A stretch of DNA of 64,000 nt from Halorubrum sp. CSM-61 (GTDB lineage: Archaea; Halobacteriota; Halobacteria; Halobacteriales; Haloferacaceae). Location: NCBI RefSeq assembly GCF_003781945.1, contig NZ_RJJW01000004.1:184658-248657 (forward strand), given 5' to 3'. Positions within the stretch are counted from its first letter, which is position 1, and each line of letters starts with the position of its first letter. The position numbers and the translations under genes are program-made. Below the pieces are notes generated by a model. The model was given only the letters and a program-made list of their open reading frames with translations. It had not been told where the DNA came from and ran no database searches. Positions 41,074 through 50,128 of this stretch are shown here, piece by piece.

Positions 41074-42420
41074 TCAGACGAGGCTCGCGCCGTCGAGGTC
41101 GGTTCGGCCGTAATCGACGTCGAGCAGGCGCAGGAGGGTCGGGGCGACGTCGAGTAAGTCCGCGTCCTCGATTTTCGCGTCCGGGTGATCGACGAACAGG
41201 GCGGCGTCCTCGAAGGTGTGCATCCCGGTCCGGGGGCCGTCCGGATCGAACACCGCGTCGTGGGAGCGGAACCCCGACTTGAGGTCGAACCCCTCGTTCG
41301 GAATCACCACGAGGTCGGGCGCGATGGCGTCGTGGTCGCCGCGGAACACCGTCTCGCGCTCGACGACTCGCTTCGCGACCGGCTTCCCCTTCGGCCCCTC
41401 CCAGGCTTCGAGCTCGGCCCGGAGCTCCTCGCGGACCGCCTCGTACTCCGACTCGGGGACGACGCCGTCGGGCTCGCGGCCCTCCACGTTGAGGTAGAAG
41501 CGGCCGGGCACGAGCGAGTACGCGCGAGCGTCGCCGGCGATGTCGGACAGCGCTCCGTGGTCGTCGCCCTCGTAGGAGAGCCACCCCTCGCGTTCGAGCC
41601 ACTCGTTGCAGTACACGTCGTACCGGAGGCGCGTGAACCCGTGGGTGGAGCCGACGACGAGCCGCACGTCGTCCGGGAGCGCCTTCCGGATGCCGCCGAT
41701 GTGTTCGTCGAGGGCGGCGTAGAACTCCAGCATATCCTCACGGTACGGACCGCCGTCCGCGTAGTCTCCCCATAGGAAGTGGTTGATCCGGTCCGGCGTG
41801 GAGAACACGCCGACGAACAGGTCCCAGTCGTCCTTCTCGACGTAGCGGTCGAACGCCGCCGCGCGGGCGTCGAGGGTCTCGCGCGCCTGTTCGACGAACT
41901 CGGTCTTGTCCTCTCGGTGGCCGAGCTTCGCGTTGACCGAGAGCCTGTAGCTGCTCTCGGTGAGGTACTTCCGAAGCTCCTCCGGGTGTGACGCCTTGTC
42001 GACGTCGGGCGAGAGGTAGCCGGAGACCATGCGCTGAACCGTTCGCTGCGGCGGGAAGGTGACGGGGACGTTCATCACGGTCGCGTCGAGGCCGGCGTCG
42101 GTCGCGCGGTCCCACACCCGCGTCGCCTGCACGTCTCGACCCATTGGGACGTAGGTGTCGTAGGAGCCGACCTCGCGGTCCTGAAAGCCGTACACCCCGG
42201 TCTCGCCGGGGTTCACGCCGCTCGTGAGCACCGGCCAGCACGCGCTCGACTCGGGGGGAACGGCGCTGTCGATCGGTCCCCCGTCGCCCTCGTCGGCGAT
42301 CGCCGACAGCGTCGGAAACGTGTCCGGGTTGTCGGCGACGAGGCGGTGGGGCAGCCCGTCGATCCCGATGAACGCCACGCGGGGCGTGTCGTTCCCTCGC
42401 AGCCGGTCGAAGAGGCCCAT
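41074..42420 (-). CDS. Alkaline-phosphatase-superfamily phosphodiesterase/nucleotide pyrophosphatase
   Basis: 448 residues. VAFIGIDGLPHRLV supplies the first metal Asp. PESSACWPVLTSG lies where the nucleophile Ser/Thr is expected. DRINHFLWGDY, DVRLVVGSTHGF and RTGMHTFEDAALF give later metal-ligand His/Asp residues of the type I phosphodiesterase family. No signal peptide, so it is probably cytoplasmic. The substrate (nucleotide, phospholipid or glycan phosphoester) is not defined. The final DVAPTLLRLLDVD is a strong family hallmark. It precedes the HNH-like gene. Confidence 0.8.
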   Translation of the reverse strand: MGLFDRLRGNDTPRVAFIGIDGLPHRLVADNPDTFPTLSAIADEGDGGPIDSAVPPESSACWPVLTSGVNPGETGVYGFQDREVGSYDTYVPMGRDVQATRVWDRATDAGLDATVMNVPVTFPPQRTVQRMVSGYLSPDVDKASHPEELRKYLTESSYRLSVNAKLGHREDKTEFVEQARETLDARAAAFDRYVEKDDWDLFVGVFSTPDRINHFLWGDYADGGPYREDMLEFYAALDEHIGGIRKALPDDVRLVVGSTHGFTRLRYDVYCNEWLEREGWLSYEGDDHGALSDIAGDARAYSLVPGRFYLNVEGREPDGVVPESEYEAVREELRAELEAWEGPKGKPVAKRVVERETVFRGDHDAIAPDLVVIPNEGFDLKSGFRSHDAVFDPDGPRTGMHTFEDAALFVDHPDAKIEDADLLDVAPTLLRLLDVDYGRTDLDGASLV

Positions 42421-42559
42421 AGGGGTACATCCGCCGTGGAGGGCAAAAGGGTTCACATCGCTTCCCGGGCGCGTCGCCGCCGCCGGTCGGCTCCCCTTCT
42501 CCCTCCTTACCCTCCCCTCCTCTCGGGAGCCTTTTGAGGGCGGCCCGTCACGGTGGCGC

Positions 42560-43543
42560 ATGGAGACGCGACGCACGCTTCTCGTCGACGCGTTCGCGGA
42601 CGAGCCGCTGGCCGGGAACGTCGCCGGCGTCGTGCCGGACGCCGCGGGACTGAGCGACGACCAGATGGGCCGGATCGCCGCGGAGATCGGCGCCTCCGAG
42701 ACCGCGTTCCTGTTCGACGCCGGCGGGGACGGCGGGGGCGAAGACGGCGCCGACAGCGAGAGCGCCACCGGCGACGCCGGCGCTGTCGACCGACTCCGAT
42801 ACTTCACGCCTTCCACCGAGGTCGACCTCTGTGGCCACGCCACGATCGCGACCTACGGCGCCCTGTTCGCCGAGGGCGCGATCGACGCCGGCGACCGCAC
42901 CCTCCGGACCGAGGTCGGCGACCTCGAGGTCACGGTCGACGACGACGGGACCGTCTGGATGCGGCAGAACCCCCCGACGGTCGACGTGATCGATCCCGAC
43001 GTCGAGGAGGGGTCCGGTCTCGACGCCGACCGCCTCGGCGACGCGCTCGGGATCGACCCGGCGGCCCTGCGCGACGTGGGCGCCGACCTCCCGGTCGCGG
43101 TCGCCTCCACGGGGCTCCCGTGGCTCGTCGTCCCAGTGAACTTCCTCGAACGGCTCGGCGAGGCCGAGCCCGACGCGGCGGCGATCGAGGCGATCTCCGC
43201 GGCGCACGACGTGGCGGGCGTGTACGCGTTCACCTTCGACGCGATCGGCTTCGACTCGACGCTTCACGGCCGGGCGTTCGCACCGGCGCTCGGGATTCCC
43301 GAGGACCCCGTCACAGGGATGGCGAGCGGCGCGGTCGGGGCCTACCTCCGCGAGGTCGAGGCGTTCGACGGCGACTTCCCCGACGAGATGCGCTTCGAGC
43401 AGGGCCACTTCGTCGACCGGCCCGGCCACGTTCGGGTTCGGGTCGACGGCGACGCGGTGCGCGTCGGCGGACGGGCGGTCGTCTCGATGGACGGCGAGCT
43501 TCGGGTGCCGGACGAGGAGGACGACGAGATCATCGAAGCGTAG
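42560..43543 (+). CDS. PhzF-family isomerase
   Basis: 327 residues with the two-fold repeated PhzF architecture. The opening TLLVDAFADEPLAGNVAGVV and ASETAFLF include the conserved active-site Glu. RYFTPSTEVDLCGHATIA is the first signature and EDPVTGMASGAVGAYL the second. An acidic Gly/Asp insertion (about 57-76) separates beta strands. PhzF relatives are isomerases or epimerases of small acids; a phenazine role is very unlikely in an archaeon. ATG 42560 gives a good N-terminal strand. Confidence 0.85.
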   Translation: METRRTLLVDAFADEPLAGNVAGVVPDAAGLSDDQMGRIAAEIGASETAFLFDAGGDGGGEDGADSESATGDAGAVDRLRYFTPSTEVDLCGHATIATYGALFAEGAIDAGDRTLRTEVGDLEVTVDDDGTVWMRQNPPTVDVIDPDVEEGSGLDADRLGDALGIDPAALRDVGADLPVAVASTGLPWLVVPVNFLERLGEAEPDAAAIEAISAAHDVAGVYAFTFDAIGFDSTLHGRAFAPALGIPEDPVTGMASGAVGAYLREVEAFDGDFPDEMRFEQGHFVDRPGHVRVRVDGDAVRVGGRAVVSMDGELRVPDEEDDEIIEA

Positions 43544-43632
43544 CGCTCCGGCGGATCGGGAGGGCGGTTCGCCACCAGAGAGGGCGCTTCCGCGGGCCGA
43601 ACGCTTAGGGGATCGCGAGCCGTACTGCCGTT

Positions 43633-43827
43633 ATGGAGTTCGACCTCCCGCGTGCGGTCGGTATCGTCGCGCTCATCGTCGTCCTCGGAACGCTCGGGGT
43701 CGCCTTCGGGACGCCGATGGCGCTTTCGACGACGCTGATGATGGTGCTCCCCTCGATGGTCGTCTTCGGCGCCGTCGCGTTCGTCGTCGGGATGAAACAC
43801 GGCGAGTTCCGGGCGACGCGCGCCTGA
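43633..43827 (+). CDS. Small two-helix membrane protein
   Basis: 64 residues, with two hydrophobic helices (about 8-26 and 33-54) joined by GTPMALST and a short basic tail. Similar 60-70 residue membrane proteins are found in haloarchaea, with no known function. It lies 89 bases after the PhzF gene and before the exchanger gene on the same strand. Confidence 0.65.
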   Translation: MEFDLPRAVGIVALIVVLGTLGVAFGTPMALSTTLMMVLPSMVVFGAVAFVVGMKHGEFRATRA

Positions 43828-43880
43828 GGCGCCGGCAGCCCTACGGCCTCCACGAACTCCCGACGCCCCGGGATCACGGC

Positions 43881-43890
43881 GCTTTTTAAA
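43881..43890 (+). promoter_or_regulatory. TATA-like box of the exchanger gene
   Basis: GCTTTTTAAA lies about 22 bases ahead of the GTG start at 43912, the spacing of an archaeal TATA box for a leaderless mRNA. It supports the choice of the GTG. Confidence 0.5.
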
Positions 43891-43911
43891 ACGCCGACGC
43901 AATCGGGAGCC

Positions 43912-44862
43912 GTGCCACTCGGGTCGCCGCTCACGGAACTCCTGCTGCTCGCCGGCGGCGCCGCACTCCTGTACGCCGGGGCAGAGCTGCTCGTGAAAGG
44001 CGCCGGCGACCTCGCGCTCGCGGTCGGGCTGAAGGCGTCGACGGTGGGGGTCACCGTCGTCGCGTTCGCGACCACCGCCCCCGAACTGTTCGTCGCCCTC
44101 CTCGGCGCGATCACGGTGTCGACCGACACCGGGCTGGGCGCGATCGTCGGCTCGAACATCGCCAACATCGGGCTCGTGCTAGGGGCGTCCGCGCTGATAC
44201 GCCCGCTCGACATCTCGCAGACCGTCTTCGAGCGCCACGTCCCGTTCATGGTGCTCGCCGCGCTGCTCCTCGTCGGCCTCGGCTGGGACGGGCGGATCGG
44301 CGCCGTCGACGGCGTCGTCCTGCTCGCCGCCCTCGTCGCGTTCACCGCCGTCGTCATGCGGCGGGTCCAGCAGACGCAGTCCGGCATCTCCGACGCCGAA
44401 CGCGAGGAGATGCCGGACGCGCGAGCCCGAGACGTCGTCGCCGTGGTCGGCGGGATCGTCGCCCTCGTCCTCGGATCCCGCTGGTTGGTCGAGGGCGGCC
44501 AGTCCCTGCTGTCGGCCGCCGGCTTCTCCGACATCTTCATCGGGCTCACGGTGCTGGCGCTGGGGACCTCGCTGCCGGAGCTGGCCGCGAGCGTCGTCGC
44601 CGCGATCCGCGGCGAGGCGGAGTTCAGCGTGGGCAACGTCGTCGGCTCGAACATCTACAACGTCCTCGCGGTCATCGGCGTCGTCGCCGTCATTACGCCG
44701 ATCAGCGTGAGCCCCGGCGTGCGCGGCTTCGAGTTCCCCGCGCTGCTCGCCTTTACCGCCCTGCTGGTCGGGCTGATGTACCGCGGCGAGCGCATCTCGC
44801 GGCTCGACGGCGGCGTCCTCGTCGCCGGCTACGTCGCGTTCATCTACCTGCTGCTGCCGTGA
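43912..44862 (+). CDS. Na+/Ca2+ (CaCA family) antiporter
   Basis: 316 residues with ten or so transmembrane helices in two inverted halves. The alpha-1 repeat is AFATTAPELFVALLGAI...GLGAIVGSNIANIGLVLG. The alpha-2 repeat is ALGTSLPELAASVVAAIRGEAEFSVGNVVGSNIYNVL, with the paired Glu residues that bind Ca2+. The central loop (QQTQSGISDAEREEMPDARAR) is cytoplasmic and acidic. It should export Ca2+ driven by Na+, consistent with a cell living in high salt. GTG start supported by a TATA box at 43881-43890. Confidence 0.9.
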   Translation: MPLGSPLTELLLLAGGAALLYAGAELLVKGAGDLALAVGLKASTVGVTVVAFATTAPELFVALLGAITVSTDTGLGAIVGSNIANIGLVLGASALIRPLDISQTVFERHVPFMVLAALLLVGLGWDGRIGAVDGVVLLAALVAFTAVVMRRVQQTQSGISDAEREEMPDARARDVVAVVGGIVALVLGSRWLVEGGQSLLSAAGFSDIFIGLTVLALGTSLPELAASVVAAIRGEAEFSVGNVVGSNIYNVLAVIGVVAVITPISVSPGVRGFEFPALLAFTALLVGLMYRGERISRLDGGVLVAGYVAFIYLLLP

Positions 44863-44894
44863 GGGTGGCGATTCTACCGGATGACGTCGATCGA

Positions 44895-45275
44895 CGACAA
44901 CTGTTAGTTATAAATATGAGATGGAACGTCGGCGGTGGCGCGCGCCGGTGAGCGCCCGTTAGGGCGCGAACCGCGCGTGCGAGGGAGTCGGTGGTCCGGA
45001 GCAACGCGGAGGACCACCGACGAGGCTGGGGAGGCATGAGGTGCGGGGCGGGACTCAAAGGGGCGGCCGCGAGGCGGGCGCAGGTGACGTAAGGACCGCA
45101 GGGAACGAGCGAAGCGAGTGACCGAGGACCGCAGCGAACGTGCGCCCGCCTCGCGGCCGGGGCTTTGGAGGAGATCGCGTCGATCCGCCGTTTATAAACG
45201 CCAACGTACAGCCGAGCGGCCGGGGCTTTGGAGGCGTTCACCGCCGATCCAACATCGCCCACATATAAGCGATCA
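44895..45275 (-). repeat. Dispersed structured element, copy E with tandem partial unit (candidate ncRNA)
   Basis: Reverse-oriented copy. The main hairpin pairs 45056-45060 with 45163-45167, then a GGG/GGG internal loop (CCC/CCC on the other strand), then 45064-45082 with 45141-45159 (19 bp perfect). Here the usual CAGCC/GGCTG base is CGGCC/GGCCG, changed on both arms. The second hairpin GTCGGTGGTCC/GGACCACCGAC is 11 bp perfect; the third is GCGCCC-TAAC-GGGCGC. A second GGGGCTTTGGAGG end lies at 45221-45233, and TATA-like boxes are at about 45191 (TTTATAA) and 45262 (CTTATAT reversed). The upstream side faces dtdA. Confidence 0.8.
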
Positions 45276-45357
45276 ACCGGACAGGCAGACGAAGTCACCG
45301 CCGCTCCGTCCGCGTCGTACCGACGGCTATTCGGCCGCCCGACTCCGACAGGAATCC

Positions 45358-46752
45358 GTGATAGCGATCGTCGTCAGCCGGGCCGACAGCGCCTCGGAAC
45401 ACATCGGCGAGCACCTGCTCGACGTCGGCGACTGGGAGCGCCGCGACGACCCGAGCCGCCCCGACGCCGACGGGGGCGGCACGTACTACCGGACCGACGG
45501 GTTCGAACTGCGGGAGTTCGACGGCCTCCACATCGAACTGAACGACCCGGCCGCCGCCTTCGACTGCGATCCCGAGTTCCTCGCGTTCGTCTCCCGTCAT
45601 TCGGGGGAGACCGGAAAACTCCTGACCGCCCACGTCACCGGGAACTTCGGCCCCGCGCCGTACGGGGGCGAGCCGGAGACGCTGGCGCTCGCCGCGCCGG
45701 GCGCCGAGAAGCGCGTCGTCGAGGCGCTCGCGGAACGCGCCCCCGAGGGGTACGACGCGGGGATCGAGTGCACGCACCACGGGCCCACGGGGACCTCCGT
45801 CCCGTCGCTGTTCGTCGAGCTCGGCTCCGGCGAGCCGCAATGGACCGACCCGGAGGCGGCCCGGGCGGTCGCGCGGGCGGTGCTCGATCTGCGGGGGACC
45901 GGCGCGGATCTGATCGGCGAGTCGAGCGAGACGAGCGCGGGAAAGGCCGCCGACGGCGACTCCGATCCCCGCCACGTCGTCGGATTCGGCGGCGGCCACT
46001 ACGCCCCGCGGTTCACTCGGATCGTCCGCGAGACCGAGTGGGCGGTGGGACACGTCGGCGCCGACTGGGCGCTCGGGGAGCTGGGCGCGCCCGACGCGAA
46101 CCGGGACGTGATCGAGCAGGCGTTCGCGCGGAGCCGCGCGAATCTGGCCGTGATCGAGGGCGACAAACCCGACCTCGCGGCGACGGTCGAGGACCTCGGC
46201 CATCGCGTCGTGAGCGAGACGTGGGTGCGCGAGGTCGGCGATCGCCCCCTCCCGCTGGTGGAGCGGCTGGAGGCCGAGGTCGCGACGGTCGACGAGGGGC
46301 TCCGGTTCGGCGGGGTCGTCCCCGGGTCTCCCGACTCGATCCGCGTCCGAGCGCTGCCGGGCGAACTCCTCTCGCGGGCGCAGGGCGTGGACGCGGACGC
46401 GGCCCGCGCGGCGGTGGAAGCGAACGCCGTCGCCTTCGACACCGAGCAGGCCGGGACGCGGGCGACGGGGCGGGCCGCGTTCGCCGCCGACGGGGACTCG
46501 CCCGGATTCGACGACCTCGTCGCGGATCTCGCGAGCGTGTTGGAGCGCGGGTACGACGCGGTCGACGTCGGCGACGGCGCCGTGGTCGCGCGCGAGACCG
46601 CGTTCGATCCGGCGCTCGCCGCCGAGCGGGGCGTCCCGGAGGGGCCGGCGTTCGGCCGGCTCGCCGGCGGGGAGTCTGTCGAGGTCGACGGCGAGACGGT
46701 CGCGCCCGAGGACGTGTCGCGGGTGCGAACGGAGCGGTTCCCGATCGAGTGA
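45358..46752 (+). CDS. dtdA: D-aminoacyl-tRNA deacylase, archaeal type
   Basis: 464 residues from GTG 45358. [20 protein letters not shown] opens the archaeal/plant GEK-type deacylase. [45 protein letters not shown] and [13 protein letters not shown] hold the metal-binding His residues. LAVIEGDKP corresponds to the GEK-region motif. It hydrolyses D-amino acids from mischarged tRNA. The C-terminal ~150 residues are an extension that haloarchaeal copies often carry. No Shine-Dalgarno is obvious. It is followed by ftsZ1 on the same strand after 191 bases. Confidence 0.88.
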   Translation: MIAIVVSRADSASEHIGEHLLDVGDWERRDDPSRPDADGGGTYYRTDGFELREFDGLHIELNDPAAAFDCDPEFLAFVSRHSGETGKLLTAHVTGNFGPAPYGGEPETLALAAPGAEKRVVEALAERAPEGYDAGIECTHHGPTGTSVPSLFVELGSGEPQWTDPEAARAVARAVLDLRGTGADLIGESSETSAGKAADGDSDPRHVVGFGGGHYAPRFTRIVRETEWAVGHVGADWALGELGAPDANRDVIEQAFARSRANLAVIEGDKPDLAATVEDLGHRVVSETWVREVGDRPLPLVERLEAEVATVDEGLRFGGVVPGSPDSIRVRALPGELLSRAQGVDADAARAAVEANAVAFDTEQAGTRATGRAAFAADGDSPGFDDLVADLASVLERGYDAVDVGDGAVVARETAFDPALAAERGVPEGPAFGRLAGGESVEVDGETVAPEDVSRVRTERFPIE

Positions 46753-46943
46753 GGCTCGCGCGGCGGCGCGTCGCAGTGGGTCGGCGCGCGTCGAGAGCGC
46801 GGCCGCCGATCGGCGGTCCGATCGTTCGTTTTCGAACGGTGATACGCGGGTCTTGTCGGTTCTGGAGACTGTCTCCGATAGTCCGACTTCCGTCAGACGA
46901 TCGGGCAAAAATAAATACGTCCGGGTCGCAACCACACCATATA

Positions 46944-48098
46944 ATGGACTCTATCGTAGAGGACGCCATCGACGAAGCCGAGGAATCCCCGGCGGACGAC
47001 GCCGGGGAGGCCGGCACCGGCGGGAACGACGCGGCCGCCGGGGCCCCGCCACAGACCGGGACGATGACCGACGAGGAGCTGCAGGACGTCCTCCAGGACC
47101 TCCAGACCAACATCACGGTCGTCGGCTGCGGGGGCGCCGGCGGCAACACGGTCAACCGGATGACCGAGGAGGGGATCCACGGCGCGAAGCTGGTCGCCGC
47201 CAACACCGACGTCCAGCACCTCGTCAACATCGAGGCGGACACGAAGATCCTCATGGGCCAACAGAAGACGCAGGGGCGCGGCGCCGGCTCCCTCCCGCAG
47301 GTCGGCGAGGAGGCCGCCATCGAGTCCCAGGAGGAGATCCAGGACGCCATCGACGGCTCCGACATGGTGTTCGTCACCGCCGGGCTCGGCGGCGGCACGG
47401 GGACCGGGTCGGCGCCGGTCGTCGCGAAGGCCGCCCGCGAGTCCGGCGCGCTGACCATCGCCATCGTCACGACCCCCTTCACGGCCGAGGGCGAGGTCCG
47501 CCGGACGAACGCCGAGGCCGGCTTAGAGCGCCTCCGCGACGTCTCGGACACCGTGATCGTCGTCCCCAACGACCGCCTGCTCGACGCGGTCGGGAAGCTC
47601 CCCGTCCGGCAGGCGTTCAAGGTGTCCGACGAGGTCCTGATGCGCTCGGTGAAGGGGATCACGGAGCTCATCACGATGCCCGGCCTCGTCAACCTCGACT
47701 TCGCCGACGTCCGCACCGTCATGGAGAAGGGCGGCGTCGCGATGATCGGCCTCGGGGAGTCCGACTCCGACTCGAAGGCGCAGGACTCGGTGAAGTCCGC
47801 GCTCCGCTCGCCGCTGCTCGACGTCGACATCTCCGGCGCGAACTCCGCGCTGGTGAACGTCACCGGCGGCACGGACATGTCCATCGAGGAGGCCGAGGGC
47901 GTCGTCGAGGAGATCTACGACCGGATCGACCCCGACGCCCGGATCATCTGGGGGACCTCCGTCGACGAGGAGCTCGAAGGCGAGATGCGGACCATGATCG
48001 TCGTGACCGGCGTCGAGTCGCCGCAGATCTACGGCAACAACGGCGAGACGCCCGAGGGAACGTCGCCCGAGATGGAAGACATCGACTACGTCGAGTAA
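46944..48098 (+). CDS. ftsZ1: Cell-division GTPase FtsZ1
   Basis: 384 residues. An acidic N-terminal extension of about 50 residues precedes the tubulin-like GTPase: [22 protein letters not shown], and the signature [12 protein letters not shown] (147-158), NDRLL, then the C-terminal domain with [15 protein letters not shown]. It forms the division ring scaffold; in haloarchaea FtsZ1 supports assembly of the ring. The short C-terminal tail lacks the bacterial FtsA-binding peptide. AAAAATAAATACG about 30 bases ahead of the ATG is a likely TATA box. ftsZ1-secE-spt5 order is conserved in haloarchaea. Confidence 0.95.
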   Translation: MDSIVEDAIDEAEESPADDAGEAGTGGNDAAAGAPPQTGTMTDEELQDVLQDLQTNITVVGCGGAGGNTVNRMTEEGIHGAKLVAANTDVQHLVNIEADTKILMGQQKTQGRGAGSLPQVGEEAAIESQEEIQDAIDGSDMVFVTAGLGGGTGTGSAPVVAKAARESGALTIAIVTTPFTAEGEVRRTNAEAGLERLRDVSDTVIVVPNDRLLDAVGKLPVRQAFKVSDEVLMRSVKGITELITMPGLVNLDFADVRTVMEKGGVAMIGLGESDSDSKAQDSVKSALRSPLLDVDISGANSALVNVTGGTDMSIEEAEGVVEEIYDRIDPDARIIWGTSVDEELEGEMRTMIVVTGVESPQIYGNNGETPEGTSPEMEDIDYVE

Positions 48099-48265
48099 TC
48101 GCGCCGGTCGCGGCGAGTCCGGTCGTCCCCGTCTCTCTCACTCCCCGTTTGCTCTCCGTCCGCTCTCCGCTCACTCTCCGGCCGTTTCCCCGGTTCTCGC
48201 TCTCCGTCCGACGTGCGCCTCGCATCAAAAGGTAAAAACCGGATCGACTCGAACTCTCTCGCAAC

Positions 48266-48442
48266 ATGGACGTTCCGTACGACCTCAACAGCTACATTCG
48301 GGTGCTGAAACTGGCGAGCACGCCGAGCACCGACGAGTTCCTCCAGGTGTCGAAGATCGCCGGGGCCGGAATCTTACTCATCGGGTTCATCGGCTTCCTG
48401 ATGTTCGCGATCATGAGCCTCCTGCCGGGGGTCGGCGCGTAA
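48266..48442 (+). CDS. secE: Preprotein translocase SecE (Sec61 gamma)
   Basis: 58 residues with a short amphipathic N-terminal helix (YIRVLKLASTPSTDEFLQVS) and one transmembrane helix (GAGILLIGFIGFLMFAIMSL). This is the size and pattern of the archaeal SecE/Sec61-gamma subunit, which clamps SecY. Its stop codon TAA shares its final A with the ATG of spt5 (TAATG), so the two are coupled. Confidence 0.9.
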   Translation: MDVPYDLNSYIRVLKLASTPSTDEFLQVSKIAGAGILLIGFIGFLMFAIMSLLPGVGA

Positions 48443-48894
48443 TGCCGATCTTCTCGGTCAAGACCACCGCGAGCCAGGAGCGGACCGTCGCCGACATGCT
48501 CGCGGAAAAGGAGATGCCGGAGATTCAGGCCGTCATCGCCCCCGACCAGCTGACGAGCTACGTGATGGTCGAGGCCACCGACGGCAGCGTGTTCGCTCGG
48601 ATCCTCGACGAGATCCCCCACGCTCGCGGCGTGATTCAGGGCTCTGAGGGGCCGGCGAGAAGCCCCTTTTCCGAGGTCGAGCACTTCCTCTCGCCGACCC
48701 CCGACGTGGAGGGGATCGCCGAGGGCGACATCGTCGAGCTGATCGCCGGGCCCTTCAAGGGCGAGAAGGCCCGCGTCCAGCGCATCGACGAGGGCAAAGA
48801 CCAGGTGACCGTCGAGCTGTACGAGGCGACGGTCCCGATCCCGGTGACGGTCCGCGGCGACCAGATCCGCGTGCTCGACTCGGACGAGCGGTAG
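48442..48894 (+). CDS. spt5: Transcription elongation factor Spt5 (NusG-like)
   Basis: 150 residues. The NGN domain is residues 1 to about 85 (MPIFSVKTTASQERTVADML, SYVMVEA, ARGVIQG). A KOW domain follows (about 95-147) with GDIVELIAGPFKGEKARVQRID. It partners Spt4 to keep RNA polymerase processive. Overlapping start with secE mirrors the bacterial secE-nusG arrangement. Confidence 0.93.
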   Translation: MPIFSVKTTASQERTVADMLAEKEMPEIQAVIAPDQLTSYVMVEATDGSVFARILDEIPHARGVIQGSEGPARSPFSEVEHFLSPTPDVEGIAEGDIVELIAGPFKGEKARVQRIDEGKDQVTVELYEATVPIPVTVRGDQIRVLDSDER

Positions 48895-49004
48895 GCGGCC
48901 GATAGCGGTCCGGACTCCTCTCTGTCTCCGCTTTCACGACCCGCTACCCGACGGATCGTCGGCAACGACAAGGGCTTTATCCGACGACGACTGATGATTC
49001 GGAC

Positions 49005-49967
49005 ATGTTCGGTTCCGGCGTACCGGCGGTTCTGAGCCTGTTGCCGGACACGTTCACGTTCGCCTGGCTCGTCGCGATCCTCTTCGCCGCCGCGTGGCTG
49101 CTCGACAGCCGCGGGCTGGCGGCGGGCCGGTCGCTCGCGGCCGGCACGTGGGCGCTGTTCGGCCTCTTCTGGCTGACCACGGTGCCGTACTTCGCGTTCG
49201 AACACCAGAGCTACGTCGAATCGATCCTCGCCTTGGTCGGGGTCCCGGCCTGCATGTACGCCGGCTACCTCCTCTACAACGGGCGGGCGTCGCTGTTCAC
49301 CCTCACGCGGGCGATCGCGATCATGCTGTTCATCTACCTCCCGTTCGAGACGATCCCGGCGTTCACGCTCGCGGGCGTCTCGTTCCCCGAGCCCCGCCGG
49401 ATCCTCATCGAGGCGGTGGCGACCCAGACCGGGATGCTCATCGACCTGCTCGGCTACGCGCCGGAGCGGGTGGCGAGCAGCGAGGGGTACGACGCGGCCT
49501 ACCTGTGGACGCTCGACGACGGCCACACCTACCGGATCGACATCGTGCTCGCCTGTACGGGGCTCGGGAGCATGGCGATCTTCGGGGGGCTCGTCGCGGC
49601 GGTCGAAGCGCCCCTGCGGCGGAAGCTCCGCGGGCTCGCGGTGTCGGTCACGCTCATTTACGTCCTCAACATCCTCCGGACGACGTTCATCTCGGTCGCC
49701 GCGGGCAACCAGTACATGCACTGGTACCCGGATCTGGTGTTGGCGATGTTCGGCGCGAGCGACCCGTATCGGGTGTCCTTTCTGATCTCCGACCGGATCA
49801 TGAGCCAACTGCTCGCGGTGGTGGCGCTGATCGGTATCACCTTCCTGGTCGTCCGAGAGCTTCCGGAGCTCGTGGTCATCCTCGAGGACGTGCTCTACCT
49901 GCTCACCGGCGAGGAGCACGACCTGACCGAGGCGCTCGATCTGCCGCGGGAGCCGACCAACCGCTGA
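49005..49967 (+). CDS. artA: Archaeosortase A
   Basis: 320 residues with about eight transmembrane helices. The catalytic cysteine lies in VLACTGLGS (C184), followed by R225 in NILRTTF and R264 in ISDRIMSQ. Their 41 and 39 residue spacing matches what I recall for the essential Cys/Arg/Arg of the Haloferax enzyme. It cleaves PGF-CTERM surface proteins so they can be lipid-anchored to the cell membrane. A clear client (35445-38543) lies in the same window. The gene follows spt5 on the same strand after 110 bases. Confidence 0.93.
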   Translation: MFGSGVPAVLSLLPDTFTFAWLVAILFAAAWLLDSRGLAAGRSLAAGTWALFGLFWLTTVPYFAFEHQSYVESILALVGVPACMYAGYLLYNGRASLFTLTRAIAIMLFIYLPFETIPAFTLAGVSFPEPRRILIEAVATQTGMLIDLLGYAPERVASSEGYDAAYLWTLDDGHTYRIDIVLACTGLGSMAIFGGLVAAVEAPLRRKLRGLAVSVTLIYVLNILRTTFISVAAGNQYMHWYPDLVLAMFGASDPYRVSFLISDRIMSQLLAVVALIGITFLVVRELPELVVILEDVLYLLTGEEHDLTEALDLPREPTNR

Positions 49968-50128
49968 CGCGTTCCCGTCCGACACGGACGGTCCCTTCGA
50001 AATATATATCAATATATAGTAAGCTATAGGCGTCGCTGTCGACTGATTCGGCGTATGAGCGCGACGACTCGGTCGGGCCGGGAGCGGCGAAAGAGTGGGC
50101 AGATACCGCGACGAAGGAGGATCGGGCC

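Noticed and set aside
42560..43543. PhzF gene as evidence of phenazine production
   Set aside because: No other phenazine genes; PhzF-like isomerases are widespread and functionally diverse.
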